A DNA stretch of 64,000 nucleotides from assembly GCA_029204225.1 (NCBI GenBank), contig CM055108.1:25177803-25241802 (forward strand), in the 5' to 3' direction. The notes beneath the pieces are model-generated. The model was not told the origin of the DNA. It saw nothing but the letters and a program-made list of their open reading frames with translations, and did not search any database. The stretch's first letter is position 1. Each line of letters begins with the position of its first letter. This document shows, piece by piece, positions 28,562 to 43,714 of this stretch. The translations under genes and the position numbers were made by a program. This stretch comes from Diphasiastrum complanatum (Eukaryota > Streptophyta > Lycopodiopsida > Lycopodiales > Lycopodiaceae).

Positions 28562-31500
28562 CATGCAGCATTGCTGCCAATCAGGGAATGCGGTTTGTGG
28601 GAGTGTTGCCTATCCCTGTCAAATCTGCTGCCTCTTCCTCATCCGTCAATATTTGTGAAGATGATATCTATACACCAAGAAAGGCATCTGAGGGATATCT
28701 AAAAGCAGAGTTGGATACCTTAAGACTCAAAGTACAGGGTTATAGCCTATCATTAATCTGGTTTGACAGGACGAGCGTGAATGCTATCTGTGGCTTCGAC
28801 TTCTTGGTCGGAGTATTGGGCTTGACAGGGATTTGTATCTGGCAGTTTGTTATTTTCCTCCAAAGTCTTCTGCTTTTGCTGATAGTACAGGTCCCCCATA
28901 TGCTGATCTCTCTTTAAATAGTCTTCTTATTTTGAGCGTGGTTACATATTTTTGGCCGGAGACTTCAACGCCAGGACCTCCTCTAGACAGACAGAGTTTC
29001 ATATGATCACTAATAACCCTTTGAGGATATAAGCCATGGATAGTATCAATATGGGGATTGACAGGATATTTGTTGATGATGGTGGCCCGGTCTCTACATA
29101 TGGTGAGCATTTTCTTCTATTGGGCGAGGCCCATGAGCTTGCCATTTTTAATGGCTTATCCTATTGGCCAAATTCAGGAGACTATACTTGCCACCCTCAT
29201 AGTGGTGGGCATAGTGTCGTGGACTATTTCATGCAGTCACCATCTCTTATACCCTTTCTATCTGACTTTACTCACGTGGTTAGGCCAGGACATTATTTTA
29301 CCTCAAGATGTAGGTATGTGAGGGTTGAAGCTAAAATGTGATGGTATGGGACGTCGTAGCTTGATGGAGACCTTAGTGTGCTTGATGGTGGTCTATGGCT
29401 CCAATGTCTAGCGGGGGTGAGATGGTAGTATCTCTATGGATGGGCGGCACACACATTCATATGGATGACACCTCCGTTGGGGGGCCATACTGGACTTGCA
29501 CAATCTCCCTTTTCTTATCTTTTGAGAGGGGGAGTGGGAGGGTCCTTTTCCCCTCCGCTCTCCTTTGAGGAGGTGGCTGTAGATCAAAGGTGGGTGGGGG
29601 AAGGTACAAAGAGTACCCCCACCTTGTCCTAGAACTTAAAATTATGTATTATGCTTTAAAGATAAAAAGCTTATGCTTAAGTTTGAACATGTTTTCTTAT
29701 AAAAATTAAAAAAAAAAGATGAATGTTTGTAACTCAAGAGAACCAACAAATTAAAACAAACATATTCTTGAGGAAAATAAATAGAGCTATGGAGATAGAT
29801 TTTCCAGGGAAAGAAGATCTTCCTCCCATCACCATGTTGACCTTGTTGTACCTGAGACCAGTACTAGGGTCCAAGGGAGGCCTAGGAGGTCATGTAGTTA
29901 GAAGGTAACCTTGAATATGGGTAATAGACTTGACCCAAGGGTTACATGGGTGAGGTGAGGTGGAGCCCATAAGAGTTGCCACATATGGTCAGGGCCATGC
30001 ACACACTAGGTGGCAAACCTTGGGCCTGTCAGCTTGTATGGGTTGGGGAGGTGAAAAGAGATGTGAGAAAAGGGGTAGGTATAGGCCTTGCTTCTCTCAT
30101 TTACCTATTTAACTTTGGTTTGGCAACTCTCAAGTCTTCTAGGCCTTTTTGTTATCGAGCTCTTGACGAATTTTAGTGAACCTCCTTAGTGCACAATGGA
30201 ACTTACCATACCCTCTGATGAAGGAACTTCCACCCATGGCCTGCACCTGAATTGGACCAATTGCAATTGGTCTAGGCAATTAACTCCTTAGAGAATCAAA
30301 TCCTCGAGATGCAATCTAGGCATGAGGCGACCGAGCAAGAATGGCAAAGTCAAAGCAGTCGTCTTGTACCCCATGTTCAACCCGAATTTCTACTTGGGCG
30401 AGCAAAAGGACTAGCATCCTGATGTGATGTTGTCCTGGCTAGATCAGTGGAATAGTGATTTTTTCTTGCATGATAAAAGGAGAGTACCAAGATGCTTTGC
30501 TATTTGGACTTGACTACTATCATCAATTCGGGATAACTCAAAGTCTCCTCTCATCGGCTCCATGTGGAGACAAGGCCATTTACATATAACTTTTAGGGAA
30601 AAGACAACGTCTACCAATGGCGTAGTATGGATGTTTTCATATTTTGCCAGATCCTTTTCTCTTCACATTGTCTTTTTTGTTTGTCGGATCTTGGTGATTC
30701 CCATCTTGACTTACGATTCAAAATTAGGCTTTTGATAAAAGACGGGTCTTGCAAAACCTTGGGCATTTTGTGTCTTCGTATATTGAAAAAGAGTCCACCA
30801 GTGAAATATGTCAGTCCTTGCCAATGACTCAATAAACTTCAAAATTGTAACTACTTTAGGGCCAATTTTAAGCCTTGAAATCCTGACATACAACTAGCAA
30901 TCTTTTTGGATAGACTAGGACCCTTTAGATTTTCCATCCATTGTTCCATATGCATGGAGAATCCCCTCATAAACAATTGGTAAGGCAACATATCCTGCAT
31001 CATTTTTCTAGATAACATTGACATTATGAACCTCTTGGACATCTCATTTTTGTGAAAATGCCCTTATTGTGATGCACATGGTATGTTGTGTTCTTCTCCC
31101 TCAACACTTTTTTGAGGTCTTCCCATAGTGTAGGACAATTTTTTTAAAAGAGCACCCGAGGTTAGCTTGATTTGATTGCAACAACTCTATCAATGCTAAA
31201 GACATACACAAAGTTGCAAGGCAAGAAAGAAAGATTCTAGAAACACTTGGAAAAAACTGTGACATGCAGAAGGAAGTAAGCTCCCTGGAAATAAATTGTA
31301 AACTAGGTTCAGAAGTTCATGCTGGCTGCAATTTGACTGCACATTGGCAGGGTCCGACTATCAGGAGTTATTTCACCGGAGGTGGTCAGTACTATTGGTG
31401 TCAAACAGGGATGTCCACTCTCTCCTACACTTTTTGGTCTTTAAATTGACGAGCTAGAGCATGTTATACGGAGTGATGGAGGGGAGGGTTGTCCATTGGG

Positions 31501-34500
31501 CGACCTCATTATTGCTATTCTCCTTTATGCTGATGATGTGGTTTTGCTTTCACGGACGAGAGAAGGTTTGCAGCGACACTTAGATGCTCTTCTTTCTTTC
31601 TGCACACGGTGGGGTTTGTCGGTGAATGTGGCCAAGACTAAGGTTATGGTGTTCAACACCTCTAGGTCTTTCATGATGCGGCATGAGCTTCTATGGGATG
31701 GTCATCCCCTAGAGGTTGTTGATTCCTATACATATCTAGGAGTACTATTCTCGGGGCCTACGTTCAGCATGAGACACGCAGCTATTTCCCGGGTACGGAA
31801 GGGCTATGCCTCACTGGTAGATTTGGAGAGACTATGTTTCAGCTCACACATCAGAGCTGCGACTAGTAAGTGTCGGCTCTTTGACACTATGGTTGTGCCC
31901 TCAACTATGTATGCTTCCGAGACATGGAGTACTAGTCTGACAGCTACTGTTTGGACATATATCTCCCGGCTCCAGATTCGTTTGCTCTCCCAGATGATAC
32001 GGGCTAAGCCCTCAGTACCACACCAGATTATCTTGGCGGAGTTCGCGGTCCCCCCCATTCAGATTGAGGCCTTATTCCATATTGTGACATTCATACAGAG
32101 GTTAGAGGATCTTCAAGACGGGGGTACACATTATGTAGTTGCAGCTTTATCTTCATCCCGACGCCTACACTCAAAGGGACACCTTTTCTCATGGTACTCC
32201 CAGGCTTGCCGTCTCCTCTCCACATTGGGGATCCAGATCAGTGATCTACCTGCGGGCACCCACCAGTACATCAGAGGCCTCCTTTACAGATCATATCTTC
32301 ATATCACTTGGCAGGGTCCATTGGGGACCAAGAGTGAGTTTTATCGTACACACTTTCTATCTCTTGATCCGGCTGGCTGCCCCATAGTATCTGGTTTTAA
32401 CACTTCTCACTTTGCACAGCTTGGCAGTGATCCCTTTGACATTATGTCAGTTTGCCGAGCTAAGTACGATAACTGTAATTCCAAAATCATTTCTACTATA
32501 TTATTTTCTTTTATTTTTTTCGTTATCCCTCTTTCAAAGTTTTATATTCAGATTTTGTATTTTAGTTCTTTGAACTCTCATATCTTTTTCGTGTGATATT
32601 GAAGTTTTATGTAATAAAAGCAAAAGTGACCATTATATCGAGTTCAATAAAATGGCACCAAAAAAAACGAAACTTTCGAAGTAATCGGATCTGTTGGCTA
32701 TGGAGGGCAGCAAGCAAGATGAAGAGGATGCGAGCAGAAATTTGCATGAAACTTCCGTCAGAAACTTGCTACACAAACTAAAATGATAGTATATGTTGTA
32801 AGGAGCATTCTAACATCATTAACCATGGAAATTGCTCCTCCAATTGAGTCGATCGGATCATGAATGCTTGCTGTCCATGAATTTCCAACAAGAAGAACTT
32901 TACATTAGCAAGAATACAAAGCAATAAATCAGATCCAACAAGACACCAATGTAGGATAGCATTACACTAGCATTAATTAGCAAGAGATTCTACCACAAAA
33001 AGCAAATATTGTAAAACATATTTAGCATGCTTCCAATGAATAACACCAGGATTAGTAGCAAACTGACTAAGAGTATGAACTGCATAGGCAATATCAGGCC
33101 GTGTCCAAGTAGTGAGATACATTCTTGGACATTTCTTCATGTTACTCTTTAGTCTTCGCTCCATCTTCCTTGGATAATTTGACTCCAGGTAGCATAGGAG
33201 TGTCTTTGCTTTTGCACTCCAGCATATTGTAGTCCTTCAGGATCTTCAAAATATAATGTTGTTGATGAAGTGCAATGGTGCCTTTTACCCTGTCATGATG
33301 AATTTGAATTCCAAGGCAAAATTTTGCCTCTCCAAGGTCCGAAACATCAAAGGTAGAGCCAATCAACTTCTTACAATGATTGATGAAAGGAGTAGAATTT
33401 CCTATCAACAATGAATCATCAACATAGACTGTCAACAATACATAATACTCATTCACCCTTTTGAAATAAACATTACCATCAGGAATGAATAGTATAAACC
33501 CCGATGCTCTTAGGACTTGATCTATCTTCTTATTCCATTGCCTAGCGGATTGCTTTAAACCATATATACTTTTTTTAAGCAAGCAAACCCAACTAGGATG
33601 ATGTCTACTCACATAGCCTGATGGCTGCTTCATAAAAATAGTTTCATCAAGTGTGCCATACAAATATGTTGTTTTCTCATCTATTTGATGCATTTCCAGA
33701 TCATAATAAGCGGCCAAAGCAACTAACAAACGTATGCTAGCTTGCTTTACAACGGGAGAAAACGTATCAAAATAGTCAACTCCAAACTTTTGAGAATAAC
33801 CTTTTGCTAGGCGAGCCTTGAAGCGTATAATATCACCTTCAGGTGAAAATTTCAGCTTATAGAGCCATTTGCAATCTATAGCCTTTCTTCCTGGTGGTAA
33901 AGGCTGCAGCTTCCAAACTTGGTGTCGATACATGGACTCCATCTCTTCATCCATAGCTTTGCGCCATTGATCTCGTTCTTTACTTTGCATTGCTTCTTCA
34001 TAAGTTGATGGAGCTTCCACAAAATATCCAAATTCTCTTTGGAAGCGAACTGGCTCTCGTCTTTCTCTCCTTGGTCGTGATGTAGCAGCTTCCTCATCTT
34101 CGAATTCTTCTTCTTCCTCACCTGCATGTTCAATGATTTCTTCTTCTTCTTCTTCATCAAGAAGAGGTTTATGCATAGTTGGAACAATAGGCTGCTCTTC
34201 TGGGGTAGCATGAAACAGTTTGAAAACATCATATCCTAGAAAATCTGCTTCTTCCTTTTTATGGAATATAGGATCATCTATGAACTTTGATTCATCAAAG
34301 TGTACATCTCTTGAAAAATGAAATTTCTTTGTAGTTGGAATGTAAATCTTATAATAATTTGAGATTGCATCATATCCAACTAGAATTCCTGGCATAGCAA
34401 TATTGTCTAGCTTATTGCGTTTAACTTTAGGAACAAATAAATATGCTAGACATCCAAAAATTCTAACATGTGTTAACTTGGGCTTTTTCCCAGTCCAACA

Positions 34501-37500
34501 TTCATAAGGAGTTTTCTCCTTATCTAGAGATTGTAAAGTACGATTCTGCAAATAATTAGCAGTATTAACTGCTTCCGCCCAAAATTTAGCAGGTTACTTT
34601 GCATGAATCATCATGCAACGTGCTGCCTCAACAAGAGTTCGATTCCGCAGTTCTGCAACACCATTGTGCTGAGGGGTGTACACAGCCGTAACCTGATGTA
34701 GAATGTTATTGCTGGTACAAAACTCTTAAAATTCTGCAGAAATATATTCATCACCACGATCTGAACGTAGTTGTCTAACTCTCTTTGAAGTCTTAGAGTG
34801 CACAAAACTGAGAAATTCTTTAAATTTCGAAAGAACGTCACTTTTATTAGCAATAAAATAGACCATTGCTAATCGACTAAAATCGTCAATGAACGTGATA
34901 AAATAACGTGCACTACCAATAGAGTTAACAGGCAAAGGTCCACAAACATCTGAGTGAACTAATTCAAGAAGTTCTTTAGATCTATGGCCCTCCTTATTGA
35001 ATGGAGAGCGAGTCATCTTCCCCAGCATGCAAGAGTCACATGGATGATATGAAGTGGGAATATTGATGTCAAAATCAACCCCTTCAAACAACTTTTTCTT
35101 TGCTGCATCAAGAATGCTTCGCATGCTCATGTGATAGAGCCTAGCATGCCATAATGCATGTATCTTGTCTTCCATGGCTGAAACTTCGTCACATGCAATA
35201 AGAACTTTTGCATGATACAGGTTATCCCTCCGTAAGCCTGTTGCAAGCTGCTTTCCACTTTTTGTGTCCATTAGCCTGCAATCATTGTCAAGAAACAGAA
35301 CTTTGATGCCCACATCTGTCATGCGGGCTACTGACAATAAGTCCTTTTGCATGGTTGGTACATGCAATACATTTCGAAGAACTTTAGAACCTTCAATTGT
35401 GAGTAAACTCAAGCTTCCTATTCCTGAAACATCATGTTGACTACCATCTCCTAAAATGACATATCTCTGAGTGTAACTAGGAGAATAACTAGACAACGTA
35501 GCTCTATTAGAGATGATATGAGCAGTAGCTCCAGAATCTATCACAACTTCGGAAGTATTATCAGTAGAATTAAAACAATCTTCTACACAAACAAAAGCAG
35601 CAGCTAGAGTGTTTTCCTCTTTGCTTGAGTTAGAAGAAAGTTGTTCCTCTTGACAAACATTGGCTTTACTATTGTTAGGCCTAGAATAGCATTTGAAAGA
35701 TGAATGACCAGTTTTGCCACAATGTCTACAAGCTACTCTAGGATTAGCCCAACATTTATCAAGAGTATAACCTGGCTTTTTACAATAGTTGCAAAAAGAT
35801 TTCTTTGACTTAGGCTCATATGATTCCACTTTGGAATCTTTAAGAGTTTGGGTCTTGCATGCTTGTAGCTTGAAACTAGTTTCCGCATCCTTTGGCCTTG
35901 CCCTTTCCTTTCTTCGCATATAAAGCTTTAGCTCCTCCTTGAGAAGGTGAACTTCCTTGCCGCATGAGATACTCCTCTCGAAGGCTTTGAATGGCCTCTT
36001 CAAAGGATTTACCTGTAAGAACAGGTCGCATGTAGATGTAGGAGGGTGGTAGTGCTCGCAACAGGTACGTAAGTTTCTCCTCCTTGGGAGTTATTCTACC
36101 TGCACTTTGTAGAGCACTAAACAAAGATTGTAACTTGAAAAGAAAAGTATCACAATCTGAAATTCCATCCCACTTTAAACTAGTAAGTTGCTCAAACAGA
36201 TATAAGATTTGAGTTTGTGATTTGGACTCAAATCTTCAAGCAAGTTCATCCCACATCTCCTTTGCTCTAGCAGAATCACCAACAGTGAGAAAGATATCTT
36301 CCAAAACGATTTGGGAAATAATTACTTTAGCTTTCGAATCTGCATGCAACCAGGCGTGAAGATCTTTTAAATATTCTTCATAAGCTGCTGTATTTATTAC
36401 ATCAGGTACATGTGGTTTGGGAATGGTCCCATCAACATAAGGCCACAACTTCTCAGCTTGCAGGATCAGTCGAGACTTTAATCTCCATGCAGGATAGTTG
36501 GATCCATCTAGGATCATTATTTTCGCATGAAAAGTAGAAGTAGAAGCCATTGCTCTGATACCACTGTTATATAATTGAAAATAGAGATAGAAAGGATCGT
36601 TAAATCGAGGTTTACCAACCTAGGAATCCTCGATGTCTTCTACAACTCAAAATAGATCAATATCAGCAACATGCAAGCAAATACAGTGACATGCAATCAA
36701 CATGCAAGCAATTGTGGACACATGCAAGCAATCTGAAGAATTCTAGAGGCATGCATGCAACATGCATGGACTAGTACTTGCACATGCAAATGGAAATTGC
36801 TAGCAAATTGTAATTTTGTCGACATGCAATGAATAGATCAAACTTTCGAAGTAATCGGATCTGCTGGCTATGGAGGGCAACAAGCAAGATGAAGAGGATG
36901 CGAGCAGAAATTTGCATGAAACTTCCATCAGAAACTTGCTACACAAACTAAAATGATAGTATATGCTGTAAGGAGCATTCTAACATCATTAATCCTGGAA
37001 ATTGCTCCTCCAATTGGGTCGATTGGATCACGAATGCTTGTTGTCCATGAATTTCCAGCAAGAAGAACTTTACATTAGCAAGAATACAAAGCAATAAATC
37101 AGATCCAACAAGACACCAATCTAGGATAACAAAGTAGCAGTAGACTAGCTCACATTTGTGTCTGGCCTCCTCAATGATGGCCTCGAGAGAAAACATGGTC
37201 GGTAGAGTAATGAGCCCTGAAACCTTATTGGCCCATCGCATAGTGTGGGAATGATGTATACTATGGTAAATAGTCGTCCCATGTCTGCAAGTCTGTTAGA
37301 GGAGGTGGGGCACATGGGATGAACTCTCACTAGAAGGCGCCTATAGGGTAGCTAAAGAAAAGGTTGATGAGGCTCCTCCCTTCACTCTCTTTGTAGTCCC
37401 TCTTCTTTTTACGAAGTAAACTGTGGTTATCTGGTATCACGTAGGAGATGGAGAGTACACTTTTTGCATGGACAATTTGCCGATGGTGGTAGTGACACTC

Positions 37501-40500
37501 AGCATCATATCAAGGCTATCGAATAGGGCATGATAGAGAGAGTTACTGATGGCACTCTATCAAAGAGAGGACATACAATTCAAACATGTAATGGCCTATC
37601 AAAGGACACATGAAGAAGGGTTGTCGTATGTTGCTAAAACTCTTTGGCTTTACCCTACTAAGCTAGATATCATATCTATAGAAGAGGCGAAGATGAGAGT
37701 AGACTTAGTGACATCTAATCTCAATGCTTTATCTATTCTTTGGTTCCCATCTTTGTGTGAAACTTGCAAGCTTATTTGATGAGCTATTGAGCTTTCATCA
37801 ATTGAGAGGCATAGAGCCAAATTTGTAGAAAATTGTGCGTTTTTTAATATTTCGCCTTGAACAAAGGTTAGGATTGGCATCATCTGATACCCATTTGGTG
37901 AAGCAATTGTGAGGACCTATTTTCGGCATGAAGCCATCAACTATGACTAGATTTCTAAAAAAAATCTCTTGTCTCATTGCATAGGTAGGAGAGATGACAA
38001 TTACAAATAGAATACTAGGAGGTTCCTGAAAAGAATCATCTCTTGATACTGTACTCACACCCACAACGACATATACAAAGAGATCATCAAATTGGTCTCC
38101 TTCTCAAGACTCCCAGTATCTACTTGGTCTATGTATGATTCGAGGCAAGTCCAAAAGGATACATGCACTCAACAAATGTAGATTTGTAGGAGGTATTCAT
38201 GGTATGCCCTAGGGTCCTTCATGAAACTATAATGCCACTACTATCAAACGATTAGGTACACAAGGGACTTGGATAGCTCCTTCATGTCAAATGCATCCGA
38301 GTATTGTATCTATCAACAAAGGTAGATTTGTAGGAGGTATTCATGGTACGCCCTAGGATCCTCCATGCAGGTGCGGGAAGGTACACAAAGGTCTTGGATG
38401 GCTCTTTCATGTCGAAATGCATCCAAGGAGTATGGTATCTATCAAAGTGGAGTATGGCCTATTGCAGGTACTGAATGGGGTTGGTTTAGATTTTGCAAAT
38501 AAAGTCAACATTCATAGGCTTGATAAAGTATGAAGCATGCCCTATTGTAGGATATTATGATGGGGTTCATAAGGCGATTATGATAGTGAAGTCCCTTTTC
38601 GTTCAATTCACATCTATAACTCAAAATAAAGATAATCATAGTTTGAGAAGGGTCTTCACCTTGTTCAACTTCAAGCTAGAACACCATATAGCATGTCTTC
38701 CATGATGCCCTCTAAAGTTTGATGATTTTGTTAGGGAAAAACTTAGAAAGGTCTTTGAAGAAGAAAACAGCCATTCTTTTTATATTTAGCAAAAAGAATG
38801 TAGTACAAATTATCACCATTTCAAAGAAGAAATACAAAAGAAACATCAGGCCAATCAATGTTAGAGGCAAGAAACAATTTTTATTGACATTCTCACTATA
38901 AGTTTGATGAACAATTTCAAATTATAAACTTTTCAGGTAGTTGTGTTTATCTCAGAAAGCATTAATGCATCTACCTTAAAAAATGCACCCAATGTAATAA
39001 TCCAAAGAAATCTTCGATAAAATAAGGCATTAATAAACCTACAAAGATGACAATAATGAAATGGTTTCATTGATCTAAGTGACATATTTTTTCAATATAC
39101 AATCAAATATTCAAGGGAACTTTAAAAGATGCACTTTTTCAAAGAGAATTTCACATCTTCTAGGTAAACATTCAAGATGAAGTTGCTAAGTCAATCGTTA
39201 CTATGTGAGGTGTCCTATGTCTTTAGAGGTAACTACAATACCTTCAAATCCCTCATGACTTCAATAATTGTGTCATTTTCCTTGGCTTGAATCAGTGTAG
39301 CTTTAATCTTTGCAGCCTCTTGAAAGTCTTCATTTTGAATAGCATCTTCTAGCAGCAACTGTGCTCATCAAGAAAAATACTTCAGCAATTTTTTCTAATT
39401 ATGCCGAGGACATCAATTCAATACTTTTGCCTCAAGAAACATTTTGAGCAACTTGCTTAGTTAGATTATCAAGCCTATGAATGTTGACTTTATTTGCAAA
39501 AAAAGAGAACTATTTCTGAGCTTCTAGAGGAGAAAATGGAATAAATTTGGATGATTGTATATGCATAAACTAAGCTCATTAGAGATTTGAGGTGTACTTT
39601 ATGTCTTGATAAATTAAGTTTAGGATAGCATCTAAATTCAACAAACAACACATGGTATAAATTTTTTTGCCTAAAATGTCTTAGACCATTAACTCCATAC
39701 ATACTATATACAATAACACTAATTACATCAATAGCACCTAAGTAGTTGCAAGGGACACATGATATATGCACATTTGCTTTGTAGGTTCATACAGATAAGT
39801 TCTTCATAGGTAAAGTAGTAAGCCTACCCTTAGTGAAGCCCAACATTAAAGAGCAAAGCCAAATAAGGGTAGTCCCCACCTCCTTGGAGCCAAAAAGGGA
39901 CAATGTTATACCATCACTTTATCCAAGTCCAAAAGCTACACCTGGAGAAGGTGGTTCATGACAGAAACATACCTTCGAATCCAGTCTTGGACCTAAGGTA
40001 AACTAGATTAGATCCAATGCTAAAGGTCAGTTGACCGTACACATCTATCCAGCATTTGTTTAGATATAGTGACAACTTCATGGGCACATGTAACAAGCAA
40101 TCAGAGATTTAGGTTAAGAATGACCTACATGGATTCTATTGAGAGACAAAGTAACTAGGGCCATAACTAAATGGTGCAACCACCCATTGACATACAAAGC
40201 AGCATGGGGGTGACTGTTAGAAGTGATTATGGACTAGATAAGGCACACAAATAGAGTACCCCCAAACCAACCTCTGACAACCATGTGACCTAAGGTACTA
40301 GAAAGGTAGGTAAACACCTTCAAAAGTTCTTCACTATTGGAAGGAGCTTCATACTTTTTTTAGTTACTTGCGAGCATCTCGTAAAAATTACATTCTCACA
40401 ATTGTTATCAAAACCTTGATGTTGGACCCACACACGTAGGTTGGTCAAGAACGTTTTCTTATATGTGGTGGGTGAGATAGAATTTAATGCCATCTTATTG

Positions 40501-43500
40501 AGAAAGAGGACCTAAAATTACCAAAGAGAACAAAGGTGAAAGATATGTAGTTACTCTAGAGGATCTCATTACACATGTAGAAGCAAGAGCATCTTTTCAT
40601 AGAACTTGAAAGCAAATTCTTGTCAAGATCAAGCTAGAAGAATCATTAAGAAAGATTGTCTCAAATATGAATAAATCTCAATTTGACAAGGATATCCAAG
40701 AAGCACTCATATGAGCAAGGACTACAATGACAAAGATTGTACATATATTTTGTCTAAAAGGAGGCATCAACTCCACAATGGCAAAGTAGCATCTCCAAGA
40801 ATTACTCAAAAGAGGTGATGAATCTTCGAAGTTGTTTGAGGAAAACTAAAAGGAAATAAGTAATGAATAGAGATTGCTTCAAAATATCCTTTTGTTTCTT
40901 GGAATAGCCAAATTGTACCCCACAATGGTAGACTCATGTGCTACCCATCAATTAAACCCTGAAATCCAAGTCATTAACAATTGCATGCGAACTACTTTTT
41001 ATTTAAAGTGTTCCCATAGACAAGATCAATGATATCATTGGAATTAAGTACAACACCCTAAAATTATTCCCATATTATCATTTGTCATCTAACACGTTAA
41101 AGATTGTGTGCAAGTAATATGAAAGAGTCTATCGTGTAAGTACTTTAGCACGTGTATAGCTAGCCAACTCACTACCATGGGTCTCTAGAAATTGAATGCA
41201 ATGGTTGCTTAGGGTTATTTGAACCAGATGCTCTACTTGAGGGTAACTAGTCGACCATTTGGGTAGTTCAAGGACCCATAACATAGTTCTCAATAACCGA
41301 TTATAATTTCTTGGTTGGAATCCGATTGTTCATAATCGATACTTTGTGAATTAGCTATCTTATTCGTTCTCAATCAAGTTTGTGGACCAAGCAATTGCTA
41401 TGCTTCAATATCATAGTTTTTCAAAATAGACGCCTTCTGTTTTTGTGAGTGTCAAGGTTTCCTCTTTGATTGAAAGCATAAAGAGCCAATTTCTTGTTTC
41501 TTGAATAAAAATTGTCACACCGAAGAGGAGAGTCTTTCTCAACGATAAGGAGATCTTCCTATTGATAGTTTATCAAGGAGCAATCATAAATTGTAACAAT
41601 TCAATATAGATTGGACCAAATGTCATTCTTCTGTACATTGTATTCAATAGGAAAGCTAAGAGCTCATAAATTTCTCATATATCTCTGTTTGGTCTTGTCG
41701 ACCATGGTGTTTTGTCAATGCAATAAATTTTTTTTTTTTTTGGGAAAATAGCTTATGGCTGAAATTTTTTTAGGGGAGCAATGGTCAAACCAGCATTTTG
41801 CCTCCCAAAAGTGCAGTAGATAGGGCACAAATAGATAAAAGTCAGTAGCTATTTGGTTGTTATTTGCTCTGGTTCTCAGTAATTGTTAATGCTACAGTTT
41901 GGGCTATCAACTCTATGGATGATGATCACTTTTGCAATCATTTCACTGGAGATGAGACTGCAATGTGCATATAGTTGGGGGCATAAATATTGGGCCCTTA
42001 TCGGCGCACATCACCCCCCCATTTTTATCTATGGGGGGGTGCAGGGGGGGCAGTGCCCCCCTTGCTACTGTCGCCGGGGGGGGGGGGGGGGGGTACAATT
42101 GCTCTACGGTTCTGTCTCTATCCCACTGGAATCATTTGTGATCATAACGAACTGGCTAGAGGTTAGTTTTGAATTTTTATCCTTGACAGAACCCAACATG
42201 GATTAATGCACCTAAATTGGACCACCTGTACCGGAAACATTCGACAAACTACACATAATAATGCTCTTAATTAGAGCTTTCATCTGATACCCATATTGCC
42301 CAAAAAAAAATCAAAAAAAAAAACACAATTCTGAACGATTCTGGAAAAAATCCGAATCGCAATTTTGGACTGCGATTCAGAATCGTAGTGCAACTACGTG
42401 ACTAGGAAATCTAACCTTTACCCTAATACTATGGTTTGTTCTTGATGAAGCAATTATGTTGTTAGATGTAGGAGTTGCTTAGGATGCTAAATTTCCTCTT
42501 TCTTATGCTCTTTTGTTATATTTTTTTAAAGCTTGCATACTGTTGCCTATTTTCATGGGAGCCTCAACAATTTGTTTTCTATAGCTATCACATAGTGATG
42601 ATGAGATTCTCAAAAAGGATTCTAAGTATTTGAGGTCGGCCAATTCATGGCTTACTCAGTTGTGTCCTCTATCTCGACATATATCCTTGGAGACAAGGAT
42701 ACTTGAAGGGCAGACCATTACAGCCTAAGAATATCTTCACATTATTACTGTCATTTGACATTTTATTATTTTGTGCACACCCATTGAGATAGTTTGTTGT
42801 GTACAGATGTACTTTGCATAATTGTAGCTAGCCCACTTGTGCCCATGGCTATTAAGTAATTGAAGGTACTAACTACCCAAGATAAACAAATGTACTAATT
42901 GTTAGAGTTAATGTTCATATTAGTACCCCTATTGTTATCATCTAGGTTAATTAGGATTATTGGACCATGCTTGCGTGCAAATTCTAGGGGCCCTTACCTA
43001 TATTTAGTAGAAGACTAGTTAGACTATAGTTAGTAGACAAGTTCGAGATTCTAGTGCTTGATTTGGAGCACAAGTTATTGCTTTAGATAGGTGTTAGTGC
43101 TTTTACCATATGTAGTGACATTAATTAGGCAATTGCTTTTGCTTTTGACTTAGACCAAAGTCTATAAGAATGTAGTGCGCCCTACCTCATTTGCAATGGG
43201 ACATAGTTGGAGTTTTCCATCACTTGTGTTCCCTCTCATGTGTTTGGCTATTGCTTCATCACAAAAAGAATCTTGTCTTAGGTTACTTGTATGAGCAAGT
43301 CGGTATTCTAACCATAGATGCACTACGATTCTGAATCGCGGTCAGAATCGCGATTCGGAAAAAAACCAGAATCAATTTTTTTTTTTTTGAAATTTTTTTG
43401 GGGCAATATGGGTATCAGATGAAAGCTCTGATTAAGAGCATTATTATTGTGTAGTTTGCCGACTGTTTCAGGTGTAGGATGGTCCAGTTTTTAGCCCAAA

Positions 43501-43659
43501 CTATAGCATTAACATTTATTGAGAACCAGAGCAAACAACAACCAAATAGCTACTGAAAATAAGATCTGTTGGTGCCCTATCTACTACACTTCTGGGAGGC
43601 AAAACGCTGGTTTGACCATTGCTCCCCTAAAAAACTTTCAGCCATAAGCTATTTTTCCA

Positions 43660-43714
<55 letters not shown>

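Larger units (their letters stand above)
32670..37131 (-). mobile_element. Ty1/copia retrotransposon, minus strand, partly deleted
   Basis: A near-identical 292-bp segment at 32670-32961 and 36840-37131 is the shared LTR part. The 5' LTR is complete at 36564-37131, bounded by the tRNA-Met primer site on the minus strand (GCTCTGATACCA on plus, 36552-36563). The 3' LTR lacks about 275 bp at its distal end. Between them lie gag, protease, integrase and RT in copia order. Damage: stops, one frameshift, and deletion of most of RNase H before the 3' LTR. It lies in EXECUTER intron 3 in the same orientation as the gene. Confidence 0.92.
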
